From: Domibacillus robiginosus
GTDB lineage: Bacteria > Bacillota > Bacilli > Bacillales > Domibacillaceae
Assembly (NCBI RefSeq): GCF_000966195.1
Contig: NZ_LAHL01000057.1
Span: 1-64,000 of the forward strand
Direction of reading: 5' to 3'
DNA: 64,000 nt
Shown in pieces: positions 44,261 through 52,988 of this stretch (the stretch's first letter is position 1; each line of letters opens with the position of its first letter). The notes beneath the pieces are model-generated. The model worked only from the letters and a program-made list of their open reading frames with translations, did not search any database and had not been told where the DNA came from. Made by a program: the position numbers and the translations under genes.

Positions 44261-44676
44261 AAACAATAACCTTACACACGAAGCAGGATATGGAGATTAT
44301 CAATATTACTGATATTGTGAAAAATACGGTAGCTGCTACCGGTATACAAAATGGAACGGTTCATATTATGACAAAGCATACAACAAGCGGTATTACAGTC
44401 AATGAAGGGCTGCCAGATATTGAAGATGACTTGGTTGATATGTTACAGCGTCTTATTCCGAGAAATGGGGAATACCGCCATGCCCGTTTTCTTAACTCGG
44501 ACGGACAAATGGCGGTCAATGGCTATTCTCATCTGCGATCAGCCTTGGTTGGGAAAGATACATTTTTTCCTTTGCACGAAGGAGAAATGGTTATGGGTTC
44601 TCGACAAACGATTTATTTTATGGAAATGGATGGGCCGCTTTACAGAGAATTTCTTGTACATGTATTAGGTATCTGA
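44245..44676 (+). CDS. YjbQ-family (UPF0047) protein
   Basis: 143 aa beta-rich trimeric family, secondary thiamine-phosphate-synthase-type fold: VHIMTKHTTSGITVNEGLPD and MAVNGYSHLRSALVG with conserved histidines, GSRQTIYFMEMDGP near the end. In vivo role of YjbQ proteins is not settled. CAGGGAGGGG precedes the ATG; overlap with the amidohydrolase suggests coupled function, perhaps handling a phosphorylated or enolised intermediate. Confidence 0.88.
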   Translation: MQSVVKTITLHTKQDMEIINITDIVKNTVAATGIQNGTVHIMTKHTTSGITVNEGLPDIEDDLVDMLQRLIPRNGEYRHARFLNSDGQMAVNGYSHLRSALVGKDTFFPLHEGEMVMGSRQTIYFMEMDGPLYREFLVHVLGI

Positions 44677-44710
44677 GGCATTCCCATTTATTCGAAAAGG
44701 GGTGGCAAAA

Positions 44711-45493
44711 ATGCAGGTTGTGACAGTTGGCGACAATTGCATTGATGATTATGAAGATCTTCAAACATATTATCCCACAGGAAATTCAGTTGACGTGGCG
44801 ATTCACCTAAAGCAATTAGGCATACCAGTTTCCATTGTTAGCGTAACAGGAGATGATGGCTATGGAAATGAAATGGTTGAGTTGCTGGAAAACCATTTGA
44901 TAGATGTCACTCACTTTCATCAAAAGCCAGGAAAAACAGCTGTTACCAAGATGGGAATGAAGGGAAACGACCGTGTACATTTAAAATATTTTGAAGGTGT
45001 TTTAAGTGAGTTTACGTTAAGACAAGAAGACATAGAATTTATTAGCAAGCATGAGATTGTTCATTCATCTGTTTGGGGAAAAGTCGACGGCCATTTGCAA
45101 GACTTCCAAGCTGCCGGGGCAATGGTTATGTATGATTTTTCTACTAAACTAGAAAAAAAGAGAGCGGAAACCATTCTGCCAATGGTCGATTATGCGTTTT
45201 TTTCTTATCAAGATCATGATGATTACATTGAAAACTATATGAAATGGGCAAAGAAACAAGGTCCTCAAGTAGTGATTGTTACATTAGGAAGCAAGGGGAG
45301 CCTTGCTTTTGATGGAGAAACTTTTTACAAAGAAGGCATTGTTGACGTGCCAGTCGTCAATACGGTAGGCGCCGGTGATTCATTTATAGCGGGCTACATT
45401 CGAGGCGTGATTGAGCAGAAAAGTATTTCAGCTTGTTTGAAAAGTGGAGCAAGCGTCGCAGCACAGGTTGTTCAAATTTTTGCCCCGTATTAA
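44711..45493 (+). CDS. PfkB-family kinase (second, FrlD-like)
   Basis: 260 aa. VVTVGDNCIDDYEDLQTYYPTG at the start, VSIVSVTGDDGYGNEM, and NTVGAGDSFIAGYIRG with the catalytic Asp. Starts with the same GDN..DDY pattern as FrlD. AAGGGGTGG is correctly spaced for ATG 44711 (a GTG at 44702 overlaps it). Paralogue of the kinase at 39862. Confidence 0.82.
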   Translation: MQVVTVGDNCIDDYEDLQTYYPTGNSVDVAIHLKQLGIPVSIVSVTGDDGYGNEMVELLENHLIDVTHFHQKPGKTAVTKMGMKGNDRVHLKYFEGVLSEFTLRQEDIEFISKHEIVHSSVWGKVDGHLQDFQAAGAMVMYDFSTKLEKKRAETILPMVDYAFFSYQDHDDYIENYMKWAKKQGPQVVIVTLGSKGSLAFDGETFYKEGIVDVPVVNTVGAGDSFIAGYIRGVIEQKSISACLKSGASVAAQVVQIFAPY

Positions 45494-45526
45494 GAAACTG
45501 TTACTAAATAATAGGAGAATGATAAG

Positions 45527-46363
45527 ATGGCACATCACTCTTTTCAAATTGCTGGAATGAATGAGCATTTTAAAAGGCACCCTTTGTCGATGTTCTTAGA
45601 TGCCATGGTTAGTTTGGAAATTGAATCCATTGAGCTATGGGCGGGTTCTCCTCATTTATATGTGGAAGATGCTTCTGTTCAGGAAGTGGAAAAACTTCGC
45701 CGGGACATTCAAGAACGTGGTTTACACTTGATTTGTTTAACGCCGGAGCAATGCATTTATCCAGTTAATATTGCTGCAAAAGAACCGGAAGTCAGACAGA
45801 GAAGCATTGAGTATTTTCTGAAAAGCCTTGAAATTTCAAGTGCGCTTGAATGTAATATGCTTCAAATCGTTCCAGGAAAAGGATATTACGACGAATCAAC
45901 TGGAGAAGCATGGAAAAGGTCAAGAGAGTCACTTGAAATTATTGCAAAAAAAGCGGAGCAGATGAGTATTTCCGTTGTATTAGAGGCGCTAGAGAAAAAA
46001 GAGTCAAATTTAATTCCGGACAGCCTATCCTTAAAAAGGATGCTTGAAGAAATTAAATCGCCGAATTTAAAAGCAGTCGTTGATACATGCCCAATGGCTG
46101 CAGCAGGAGAATCTTTTACAGATTGTTTTCGAGAGCTTGGATCAGACATTAAGCATGTCCATTTGGCTGATTCATTTCACTCCGTATTGGGAGAAGGCAC
46201 ACTTCCTATCTATCAATACTTGGATGAATTAACAAAACATAATTACAGGGGTTTTGTCACAATTGAGATAGTTGGCAGAACTTATGTATTCGAGCCAGTG
46301 AAAGCTATACAAAAATCTCTTGCTTATCTCGACCAGTATGCAGTAAGCAAAGCTGCTCTTTAA
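45527..46363 (+). CDS. Sugar isomerase/epimerase, FrlC-like (TIM barrel)
   Basis: 278 aa AP-endonuclease-2/xylose-isomerase-like barrel. IESIELWAGSPHLYVED, HLICLTPEQCIYPVNIAA, VVLEALEKKESNLIPDS with a metal-ligand Glu, KAVVDTCPMAAAGESF with a ligand Asp, HVHLADSFHSVLGEG with a ligand His and TIEIVGRTY. FrlC interconverts psicosyl- and fructosyl-lysine (C3 epimerisation). Close paralogue of the broken gene behind it. TAGGAGAATGATAAG before ATG. Confidence 0.82.
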   Translation: MAHHSFQIAGMNEHFKRHPLSMFLDAMVSLEIESIELWAGSPHLYVEDASVQEVEKLRRDIQERGLHLICLTPEQCIYPVNIAAKEPEVRQRSIEYFLKSLEISSALECNMLQIVPGKGYYDESTGEAWKRSRESLEIIAKKAEQMSISVVLEALEKKESNLIPDSLSLKRMLEEIKSPNLKAVVDTCPMAAAGESFTDCFRELGSDIKHVHLADSFHSVLGEGTLPIYQYLDELTKHNYRGFVTIEIVGRTYVFEPVKAIQKSLAYLDQYAVSKAAL

Positions 46364-46377
46364 ACGGAGGTGTAAAT

Positions 46378-47211
46378 ATGAAAAAGATCATGATGTCGCA
46401 AATTTCTGGCATGAACTTGCATTATATGCTTTACTCGCTGGATTACTTTTTAGATGAAATGGTTAAGTATGAAATGTCAAACGTTGAATTATGGGGCGGC
46501 TACCCTCATCTTTACTCAGAAGATATGACGCCGGCACAAGTAACGTCTATTCGGAAAAAAATAGAGCAACGCGATTTGCAGCTTGTTTGTTATACACCAG
46601 AGCAGCTGATGTATGCGAATAACATTGCAGCGCCGGAAGCAGAGATTCGCAAAAGAAGCTTAGATTATTATTTGAAAAACATTGAGATTACCGCAGAGCT
46701 TGGTACGGATCGAATGCTGATGACATCAGGATAGGGTTACTATCATGAACCAATCGATGAAGCATGGAAGTACGCACGTGAATCGTTAACTACTTTGGCT
46801 GAGAGAGCAGAAAAAAAAGGTATAACGCTATTGCTGGAACCACTACAGCCATTTGAATCCAACCTGGTCACAAACGTAAAGGAATTAAAGCAAATGCTTG
46901 ATGACGTAAACAAGCCAGCTTTAAAAGGGATGCTGGATCTTGTGGCAATGGCTGTAGCAAAAGATACCGTCGCTAATTATTTTCGCCTATTAGGAGACCA
47001 ATTATGGCATATTCACTTAATTGATGGGAAGCCTTCAGGCCATTTAGCTTGTGGTGATGGGGCATTGCCTTTATCACAATATCTGGATGAAATCGCCCAG
47101 TTTAACTATACAGGTTTTCTTTCTCTGGAGATAGCTTCTGCAGCTTATTACACCAGACCAGGACAAGAATTTAAGAAGTCAGTGGATTATGTAAAAAGAA
47201 TTTTAGCTTGA
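46378..47211 (+). pseudogene. FrlC-like epimerase gene interrupted by one in-frame TAG
   Basis: A 277-codon frame with ACGGAGGTG before ATG. Reads SNVELWGGYPHLYSEDMTPA, ELGTDRMLMTSG, then TAG at 46732-46734, then GYYHEPIDEAWKYARESLTT and a full-length remainder (LLLEPLQPFESN, HIHLIDGKPSGHLACGDG) to 47211. The paralogue at 45527 has PGKGYYDESTGEAW there, so TAG replaces one codon (a TGG-to-TAG change would do). No other damage is seen, so the event is recent, a sequencing error, or tolerated. Confidence 0.85.
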
Positions 47212-47227
47212 AAAGGAGATGGTGACA

Positions 47228-48104
47228 ATGATGAAACGCTCGTTCTTTCCACGGCTTCCCATTAGATCGGCAAAATAAATATAAGGTAGCGGGGGAATTA
47301 GCCGGTCTTACAATCGCTTGTTTCTTGTTTGCTTTTGGTACTAATCAGCTGCTGACGCCGGCCGAACTGCTTGCCGGTGGATTAGGTGGCGTTTGTGTAA
47401 TATTTTACCAAATATTTGGCTGGCCGATTGGCACCCAATACTTTTTGTTTAATGTGCCGCTGCTTATAATAGGATATTTCCATATTGGAAAAAAGTTTAT
47501 TTTTTACACAATTTATTCCGTTATTGTTTCCTCCTTTTTCTTCGATTGGATACCTATTCAGGAAATTTGGACAGAAGATGTGATGCTAAATGCGGTTTTT
47601 GGCGCTATCATTTCTGGAATAGGTGCCGCTGTTATTTTGCGGTTAGGCGGATCTGTTGGTGGTATTGATATTTTGTCCCGTGTTATTGCAAAGTACTATA
47701 ACATTACAATCGGGAAATTTGGTTTGATTTTCAGTGCTTGTATTGTATTAATTTCAGCGCTCCTATTTGATGCTCAGTCTGCAATGTACACTATTATTTC
47801 TTTTTTTGTCGGAGCAAAAACATACGATACAATTTTAAGTATTGCTGAGAGAAGCACTATTTTAATTGTTACCGAACATGGTGACGACATTGCGTCTACA
47901 TTAAACCAGATGCTTAATAGGGGCGTTACTTCCTGGAAAGCCTTGGGGGTATATAGTGATGCTGAAAGAACCGTTTTGTTGTGTGTAATTGTAAACATTG
48001 AATGGTCAGAAATAATTCGCGTTGTAAAAGAAGTGGATTCAGAGGCCTTCGTCACCTCGGTGCCTACTCAAAAAACATTCGGTAATTTCCGCGTGAATTG
48101 GTAA
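47228..48104 (+). pseudogene. YitT-family membrane protein with N-terminal frameshift
   Basis: AAAAGGAG precedes ATG 47228 (MMKRSFFPRLPI...), which stops after 16-17 codons. One base over, the frame continues FPLDRQNKYKVAGELAGLTI and then an intact YitT protein: about five membrane segments (LAGGLGGVCVIFYQIFGWPI, LRLGGSVGGIDILSRVIAKY) and a C-terminal DUF2179 domain. An extra base near 47250-47256 would explain it. Otherwise translation would have to start inside the first helix (TTG 47325), which looks unlikely. Confidence 0.72.
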
Positions 48105-48117
48105 AGAATCTTCGCTG

Positions 48118-48129
48118 TGGTATATACCT
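48118..48129. promoter_or_regulatory. TGGTATATACCT operator
   Basis: GGTATATACC core (48119-48128) 57 bp before the second binding-protein gene. Same core as the other sites of the locus. Confidence 0.7.
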
Positions 48130-48184
48130 AAACAAGCAAGTCGTTGTAAATGGTGAGCTTATTAATACTAGGGGAGGAACCAAA

Positions 48185-48982
48185 ATGAAAAAGTTCTTGT
48201 TCTTTAGTTGGCTTCTGATTTTAATGATGATTTCGGCAGCGTGTGGAAGTGAGGCAGAAAAAGTAAATTCGGAAACCCCCAATCCAGATTCGATTAAAAT
48301 TATTACTACAGCCGGCGGTTATCCATTTGCGGCAAAAAACAAAGAAACAAGTGAAGTAGAAGGGTTTATGACAGATATTATGAACGAACTAGCAGCTAGA
48401 ATCGATTTAAAAACAACATTGGTAACAGGTGACTGGAACTCGCTTATTCCATCTGTTCAATCTGGAAAAGCAGATGTGATTGTAGATGGCATGTATATTA
48501 CGGAAGAGCGAGAAAAAGTGATTAACTTTACAGATCCTGTTTTTGCTTATGGAGAAGGACTTATTGTTAAAGAAAGTGACACAGCAACAAAATCATTAAA
48601 AGACTTAAAAGGAAAAACAGTGGGTGTTCAACTAGGCACGTCTTTTAAAGATATGCTGGAAGAAAAAAATCAAGATCTCGGTTTGAATATTAAAACATAT
48701 CAAACACTTGCTGATATGTTGAAAGATATTCAGACTGGCCGAATTGATGCTGTTTTAGGAGACAGCCCCTCTTTTAGTTATCTATTGAGTACCAATCCAG
48801 AGATGAAATTTAGAATCGTAGAAGAGTATAAACCTTCTCTTGTAGGACAGATCGGTATTGGAATAGCAAAAGAAAACACAGAGTTAGTGGAAAAGTTAAA
48901 TGAAGAAATTAAAAAGATGAAGGAAGATGGCACAATGAAAGAAATTTATAAAAAGTGGGCGGTAGACTGGGATTTTAATTAA
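48185..48982 (+). CDS. Family-3 solute-binding lipoprotein (second)
   Basis: 265 aa. Lipoprotein signal MKKFLFFSWLLILMMISAAC, then a binding domain that tracks the protein at 37561 segment by segment (ITTAGGYPFAAKNKETSEVE, VDGMYITEEREKVINFTDPV, GVQLGTSFKDMLEEKNQDLG). No permease or ATPase follows, so it presumably docks on the transporter at 38387/39039 and widens its substrate range. ATG 48185 after AGGGGAGG; the longer frame from 48098 is rejected because the signal peptide starts here. Confidence 0.9.
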   Translation: MKKFLFFSWLLILMMISAACGSEAEKVNSETPNPDSIKIITTAGGYPFAAKNKETSEVEGFMTDIMNELAARIDLKTTLVTGDWNSLIPSVQSGKADVIVDGMYITEEREKVINFTDPVFAYGEGLIVKESDTATKSLKDLKGKTVGVQLGTSFKDMLEEKNQDLGLNIKTYQTLADMLKDIQTGRIDAVLGDSPSFSYLLSTNPEMKFRIVEEYKPSLVGQIGIGIAKENTELVEKLNEEIKKMKEDGTMKEIYKKWAVDWDFN

Positions 48983-49112
48983 TAAGGGAACGGCTATGCT
49001 TGAATTAGAATATACCAGAAAACCCTAGGCTATTTATAGTATCAAAGATAATAATTTCACTAGTCTCACCTTTAATTTAGCAGGAATCTTTATCAAAGAA
49101 AGGATGTTTACC

Positions 49113-50462
49113 ATGACACAAATAGAAAATGTAATTGAAGAATTGAGAGAGTTAGACAAAAAGCACTTCTTTCATCCGACCTCTGCGATTCAACAACAAC
49201 AAGAACAAGGAGCTGCGTTTGTTTTTACTGAAGGCAAAGGAATTCATCTTTATGATATAACAGGCAAAAAAGTGATTGATGGTATGTCTTCTCTCTGGAA
49301 TGTAAATATAGGCCACGGTCGTGAAGAGTTAGGGAAGGTAGCTATGGATCAAATGTCAAAGTTAGCATTTAGTTCGAGCTTTGCGACTTTTAGCAATGAA
49401 CCTGCTATTCGATTGGCTGCGAAACTCGCTCAAATTGCACCTGGAAATTTAAGTGCCACATTTTTTACCTCTGGGGGATCTGAAGCAAATGACACAGCGT
49501 ATAAACTAGCCCGCCATTATTGGCTTTTAAAAGGGCAGCCAGAAAGAAAAAAAATCATTTCTAGAACTAAATCCTACCATGGTGTGTCCATGGGAGCAAC
49601 GAGTGCTACGGGATTAAAAGCGTTTCGTGACTTTACTACCTCATTAGCTCCTGACTTCCTGTATGTAGATAATCGTTCTCCGGAGTCGTTGCGATCACTA
49701 ATTGAAGCAGAAGGGCCGGAAACAATTGCGGCTTTTATTGCGGAACCCGTTCAAGGAGCCGGAGGCGTTCATGTAGTACCGGACAATTACTTTCAAGAAA
49801 TTCGTCAAATATGTGATGACTATGACATCTTATTTATCACAGATGAAGTGATTACGGGATTCGGTCGGACAGGAAAATACTTTGCGATGGAACATTATGG
49901 CGTCGCCCCGGATATGATGTGCTTCGCAAAAGGTGTCACAAGTGGCTATGCCCAGCTTGGTGGCGTAATGGTTTCAGAAAGAATATATAAAGATTTTACG
50001 ACACTTTCAAGGGGGACCCTTCTTCATGGTTACACATACAGCGGACATCCAATGGCTTGTGCCGTAGCTTTAAAAAATTTAGAAATCATCGAACAGGAAC
50101 ATTTAATCGGAAATGCGGCTAAAAGGGGAGAGGAATTGCTAGCCGGCCTTGAAGAGATACAAAAAGAAAGAAATATTATCAGCAAAGTAAAAGGCTTAGG
50201 ATTAATGTGCGGCATTGAAATTGCCAAAGACAGAAAATTAAATGAAGTTTTTGAAATACCTTTATCTCCTTCTATTGTAGCGGAAGCAGCAAAACGAGGA
50301 CTGATTTGCAGATCAGTCGTGCTAGATGGTCAGGATATTGTCGTATTCGCACCTCCATTAACAATTACTAAAGAAGAAATTATAAATATGATCCAAATTT
50401 TAAATGAGTCGATTGGTGTTGTTGAAGCAGCAGTTTCGAAAAATCTTTTACCCAATACGTAA
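49113..50462 (+). CDS. Class-III (omega-type) aminotransferase
   Basis: 449 aa PLP enzyme. Fold-type-I class-III signatures: VIDGMSSLWNVNIGHGREEL, FFTSGGSEANDTAYKLARHY, FIAEPVQGAGGVHVVP, FITDEVITGFGRTGK with the PLP Asp, MCFAKGVTSGYAQLGG with the Schiff-base lysine. Relatives act on beta-alanine, GABA, taurine, putrescine or similar terminal amines with pyruvate or 2-oxoglutarate. Followed by an aldehyde dehydrogenase, the usual partner. ATG 49113 preferred to 49104, which lies too close to AAAGG. Confidence 0.9.
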   Translation: MTQIENVIEELRELDKKHFFHPTSAIQQQQEQGAAFVFTEGKGIHLYDITGKKVIDGMSSLWNVNIGHGREELGKVAMDQMSKLAFSSSFATFSNEPAIRLAAKLAQIAPGNLSATFFTSGGSEANDTAYKLARHYWLLKGQPERKKIISRTKSYHGVSMGATSATGLKAFRDFTTSLAPDFLYVDNRSPESLRSLIEAEGPETIAAFIAEPVQGAGGVHVVPDNYFQEIRQICDDYDILFITDEVITGFGRTGKYFAMEHYGVAPDMMCFAKGVTSGYAQLGGVMVSERIYKDFTTLSRGTLLHGYTYSGHPMACAVALKNLEIIEQEHLIGNAAKRGEELLAGLEEIQKERNIISKVKGLGLMCGIEIAKDRKLNEVFEIPLSPSIVAEAAKRGLICRSVVLDGQDIVVFAPPLTITKEEIINMIQILNESIGVVEAAVSKNLLPNT

Positions 50463-50495
50463 ATCATATGGATCACTGAGAAAGGGGAAACAACT

Positions 50496-51941
50496 ATGAA
50501 AGAGGCGTTGAAAGAAAAGCTGAAAAAAAATCTGTTTATAAATGGCGAGTGGATACCAGCAGAACACTATACCCCTCTCGATTCTCCCTATAACGGTGAA
50601 TGTATCGCAGAAGTTCCTTCGGCAACAGTTGAAGAGGTAGAACGGGCTTTGCAATCTGCTTATGAAGCAAGAAAAACAATGGGTTCCATGCCGAGCCATC
50701 AGCGTGCAGCCATTTTAGAAAATCTTGTTCGTCTACTAGACCAACGATCAGAAGAAGCAGCTCAAATCATTGCTATGGAAGCAGCAAAACCTCTGATGAC
50801 GGCAAGGGGTGAAGTAGCCCGTACCATTCAAACATATAAGTTTGCGGCTGAAGAAGCGAAGCGCATACACGGTGAAACGATACCGGTCGATGCAGCTCCC
50901 GGCGGGGAAGGGAGAATCGCATACACGGTGAGAGAACCACTTGGAGTGATTGGAGCTATCACACCTTTTAACTTTCCCATGAATCTTGTTGCTCATAAAG
51001 TTGGACCGGCAATCGCTTCCGGCAATACTGTTATTTTAAAACCAGCAGAACAAACTCCCTTATCCGCATATTTTCTTGCTGAGTTACTGCAAGAAGCTGG
51101 TTTACCGCCGGGGGCTTTAAATATAGTCACCGGCAACGGTTCCTTAATTGGCGAAAAGCTTGTAACTGATGAAAGGGTTCAGAAAATCTCTTTTACAGGC
51201 AGTCCAGCAGTAGGAAAACATATTCGAAGCAAAGCGGGATTAAAACGGGTTACGCTTGAATTAGGTTCTAACGCTGCAGTGATCGTGGACAAAGAAGTTG
51301 ATCTTGATAAAATTATCTCCCGTTGTGTATCTGGGGCATTTGCTTTTCAAGGACAGGTTTGCATTTCCTTGCAGAGAATCTATGTTCATCAAGAAATATA
51401 TACTGCCTTTGTCGAAAAATTTGTTTCTGCAGCTCAAAAACTGGTAATAGGAGATCCATTGGATTCAGCAACCGATGTTTCAGCTCTAATCAGTTTCCGT
51501 TACGTTCAGCGCTCCCTTGATTGGATTGAGGAAGCAAAACAACAGGGAGCGACAATCGTAATGGGAGGAAAAGCAGAGGGAAATATTCTTTATCCAACGG
51601 TACTTCTTAACGTTGAACCATCTTTAAAGGTTTCTTGCCAGGAAGTATTTGCTCCAATTGTGTTAATTAATAAGTTTTCGTCTATTGATGAAGCGATAGA
51701 ACTTGTGAACGATTCGCGTTATGGATTACAAGCAGGCATTTACACGCAGAACATTCAAACAGCCCTTAATGCTACACAGCAGTTACACGTTGGAGGCGTA
51801 ATAGTCAATGATATCCCCACATTTCGTTTAGATCATATGCCGTATGGAGGAGTCAAAGAAAGTGGAATAGGCCGGGAAGGCGTAAAATACGCAATTGAAG
51901 AAATGACAGAACAAAAATTAATTGTATTTAATCGTACCTAA
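50496..51941 (+). CDS. NAD(P)-dependent aldehyde dehydrogenase
   Basis: 481 aa. TPFNFPMNLVAHKVGPAIAS, SFTGSPAVGKHI cofactor glycine motif, TLELGSNAAVIVDKEVD with the general-base Glu, and FAFQGQVCISLQRIYVH with the catalytic Cys. Closest in style to succinate-semialdehyde, lactaldehyde or phosphonoacetaldehyde dehydrogenases. 33 bp after the aminotransferase, suggesting oxidation of the semialdehyde it makes. Substrate not identifiable by eye. Confidence 0.9.
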   Translation: MKEALKEKLKKNLFINGEWIPAEHYTPLDSPYNGECIAEVPSATVEEVERALQSAYEARKTMGSMPSHQRAAILENLVRLLDQRSEEAAQIIAMEAAKPLMTARGEVARTIQTYKFAAEEAKRIHGETIPVDAAPGGEGRIAYTVREPLGVIGAITPFNFPMNLVAHKVGPAIASGNTVILKPAEQTPLSAYFLAELLQEAGLPPGALNIVTGNGSLIGEKLVTDERVQKISFTGSPAVGKHIRSKAGLKRVTLELGSNAAVIVDKEVDLDKIISRCVSGAFAFQGQVCISLQRIYVHQEIYTAFVEKFVSAAQKLVIGDPLDSATDVSALISFRYVQRSLDWIEEAKQQGATIVMGGKAEGNILYPTVLLNVEPSLKVSCQEVFAPIVLINKFSSIDEAIELVNDSRYGLQAGIYTQNIQTALNATQQLHVGGVIVNDIPTFRLDHMPYGGVKESGIGREGVKYAIEEMTEQKLIVFNRT

Positions 51942-52003
51942 CCTGGACCTGTTTAACATTTAAAGAATCTAATCGTTATATATGTAGGTAAATAAGAAAC
52001 CAT

Positions 52004-52057
52004 CATCTCAAAATATGACATAGAAAGCCCTTGTCGTATTTTGAGATTTTTATTTTT
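52004..52057. terminator. Terminator ending the catabolic locus
   Basis: ATCTCAAAATA-TGAC pairs with GTCG-TATTTTGAGAT around a loop; T-rich run follows. It lies between the convergent aldehyde dehydrogenase and gntR genes and could serve both. Confidence 0.8.
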
Positions 52058-52070
52058 AACTTGAATAATT

Positions 52071-52805
52071 TTAATGCGGATTTGTGGGTTCAGAGTAAAA
52101 TTCGATGATGTCTCCTCTGGCTAATCCCGTTGTATATTCAATAATTCGATCGGAAGCGTCATGAGTAGTTCCCTGGATTAATAAACAGGGACTTTCACTT
52201 TTTATGTTAAGAAGTTTACTTTCCGTAGAGTTAGATAAAGTAATTTTCATTCGTTGTTTTTGCTTCATTAACTGAATGTTATATTTTTTTTCTAGTATTT
52301 CATATAACGATACATTGTCCTCCATGTATTTTTCGATTCCCTCACAATATTTATAAGGAATTTGACTTAATTCAACAGCAATAGGAATTCCATCCACTAT
52401 TCTCAACCTTTTCAAAGAGAAAACGTCTTCTCCAATATCAATTTTCAACGTTTTCGCTAAAAATTCATCAGCTTTCTCAAAAAGCATATTTATTTTTTTC
52501 GTAGAAGGCTGGAAACCTTTACTTACCATGCCTTTTGTAAAACTATTAACGGTAATAAAGTTCCATCTGATGCGACGATTTATCACAAATGTACCTACTC
52601 GCGGCCTGCGCTCAACGAGCCCCTCTCTTTCTAAGAGATCAATGGCATGACGAATGGTCATTCTGCTAATTTGTAAAGTTTCAGCTAATTCTCTTTCAGA
52701 AGGAATTTTATCCCCATGCTTTAATTTTCCGCTTTTAATATCTTCAATAAGTAATTCTCTTATTTGTTGATAATATGGTTTATTCTCGTCTGACTTTTTT
52801 AACAT
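52071..52805 (-). CDS. HutC-type GntR transcriptional regulator (second of two)
   Basis: 244 aa. Winged helix (YYQQIRELLIEDIKSGKLKH, IPSERELAETLQISRMTIRH, EREGLVERRPRVGTFV) plus UTRA domain (VNSFTKGMVSKGFQPSTKK ... SLYEILEKKYNIQ ... LARGDIIEFYSEPTN). Clearly paralogous to the regulator at 40766 through its whole length. The ATG at 52805 gives better spacing to a GGTG than the upstream TTG at 52817. Convergent with the aminotransferase operon. A variant palindrome (TTAGTATATACTAA, 52975-52988) lies 170 bp upstream. Confidence 0.88.
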   Translation of the reverse strand: MLKKSDENKPYYQQIRELLIEDIKSGKLKHGDKIPSERELAETLQISRMTIRHAIDLLEREGLVERRPRVGTFVINRRIRWNFITVNSFTKGMVSKGFQPSTKKINMLFEKADEFLAKTLKIDIGEDVFSLKRLRIVDGIPIAVELSQIPYKYCEGIEKYMEDNVSLYEILEKKYNIQLMKQKQRMKITLSNSTESKLLNIKSESPCLLIQGTTHDASDRIIEYTTGLARGDIIEFYSEPTNPH

Positions 52806-52974
52806 ATTTAGCACCAACTTTACATAATATGGAAATATTTAAATATGATTTATGTGTTGTCCATGTGAACTACAAAAAGAAACTACTTCTACAACCCCGA
52901 AAAGTCTGTTGTTGATTCTGCTGCTTCTAGTTTTAACCAAACAGCAGCAATTTAGCAGGAGATTATAGATTTTT

Positions 52975-52988
52975 TTAGTATATACTAA
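52975..52988. promoter_or_regulatory. Variant operator-like palindrome
   Basis: TTAGTATATACTAA is a perfect 14-bp palindrome sharing the GTATATAC centre with the TGGTATATACCA sites but with A/T in place of the G/C pair. It may be the second regulator's own site. The surrounding 52818-53550 shows no convincing gene. Confidence 0.5.
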
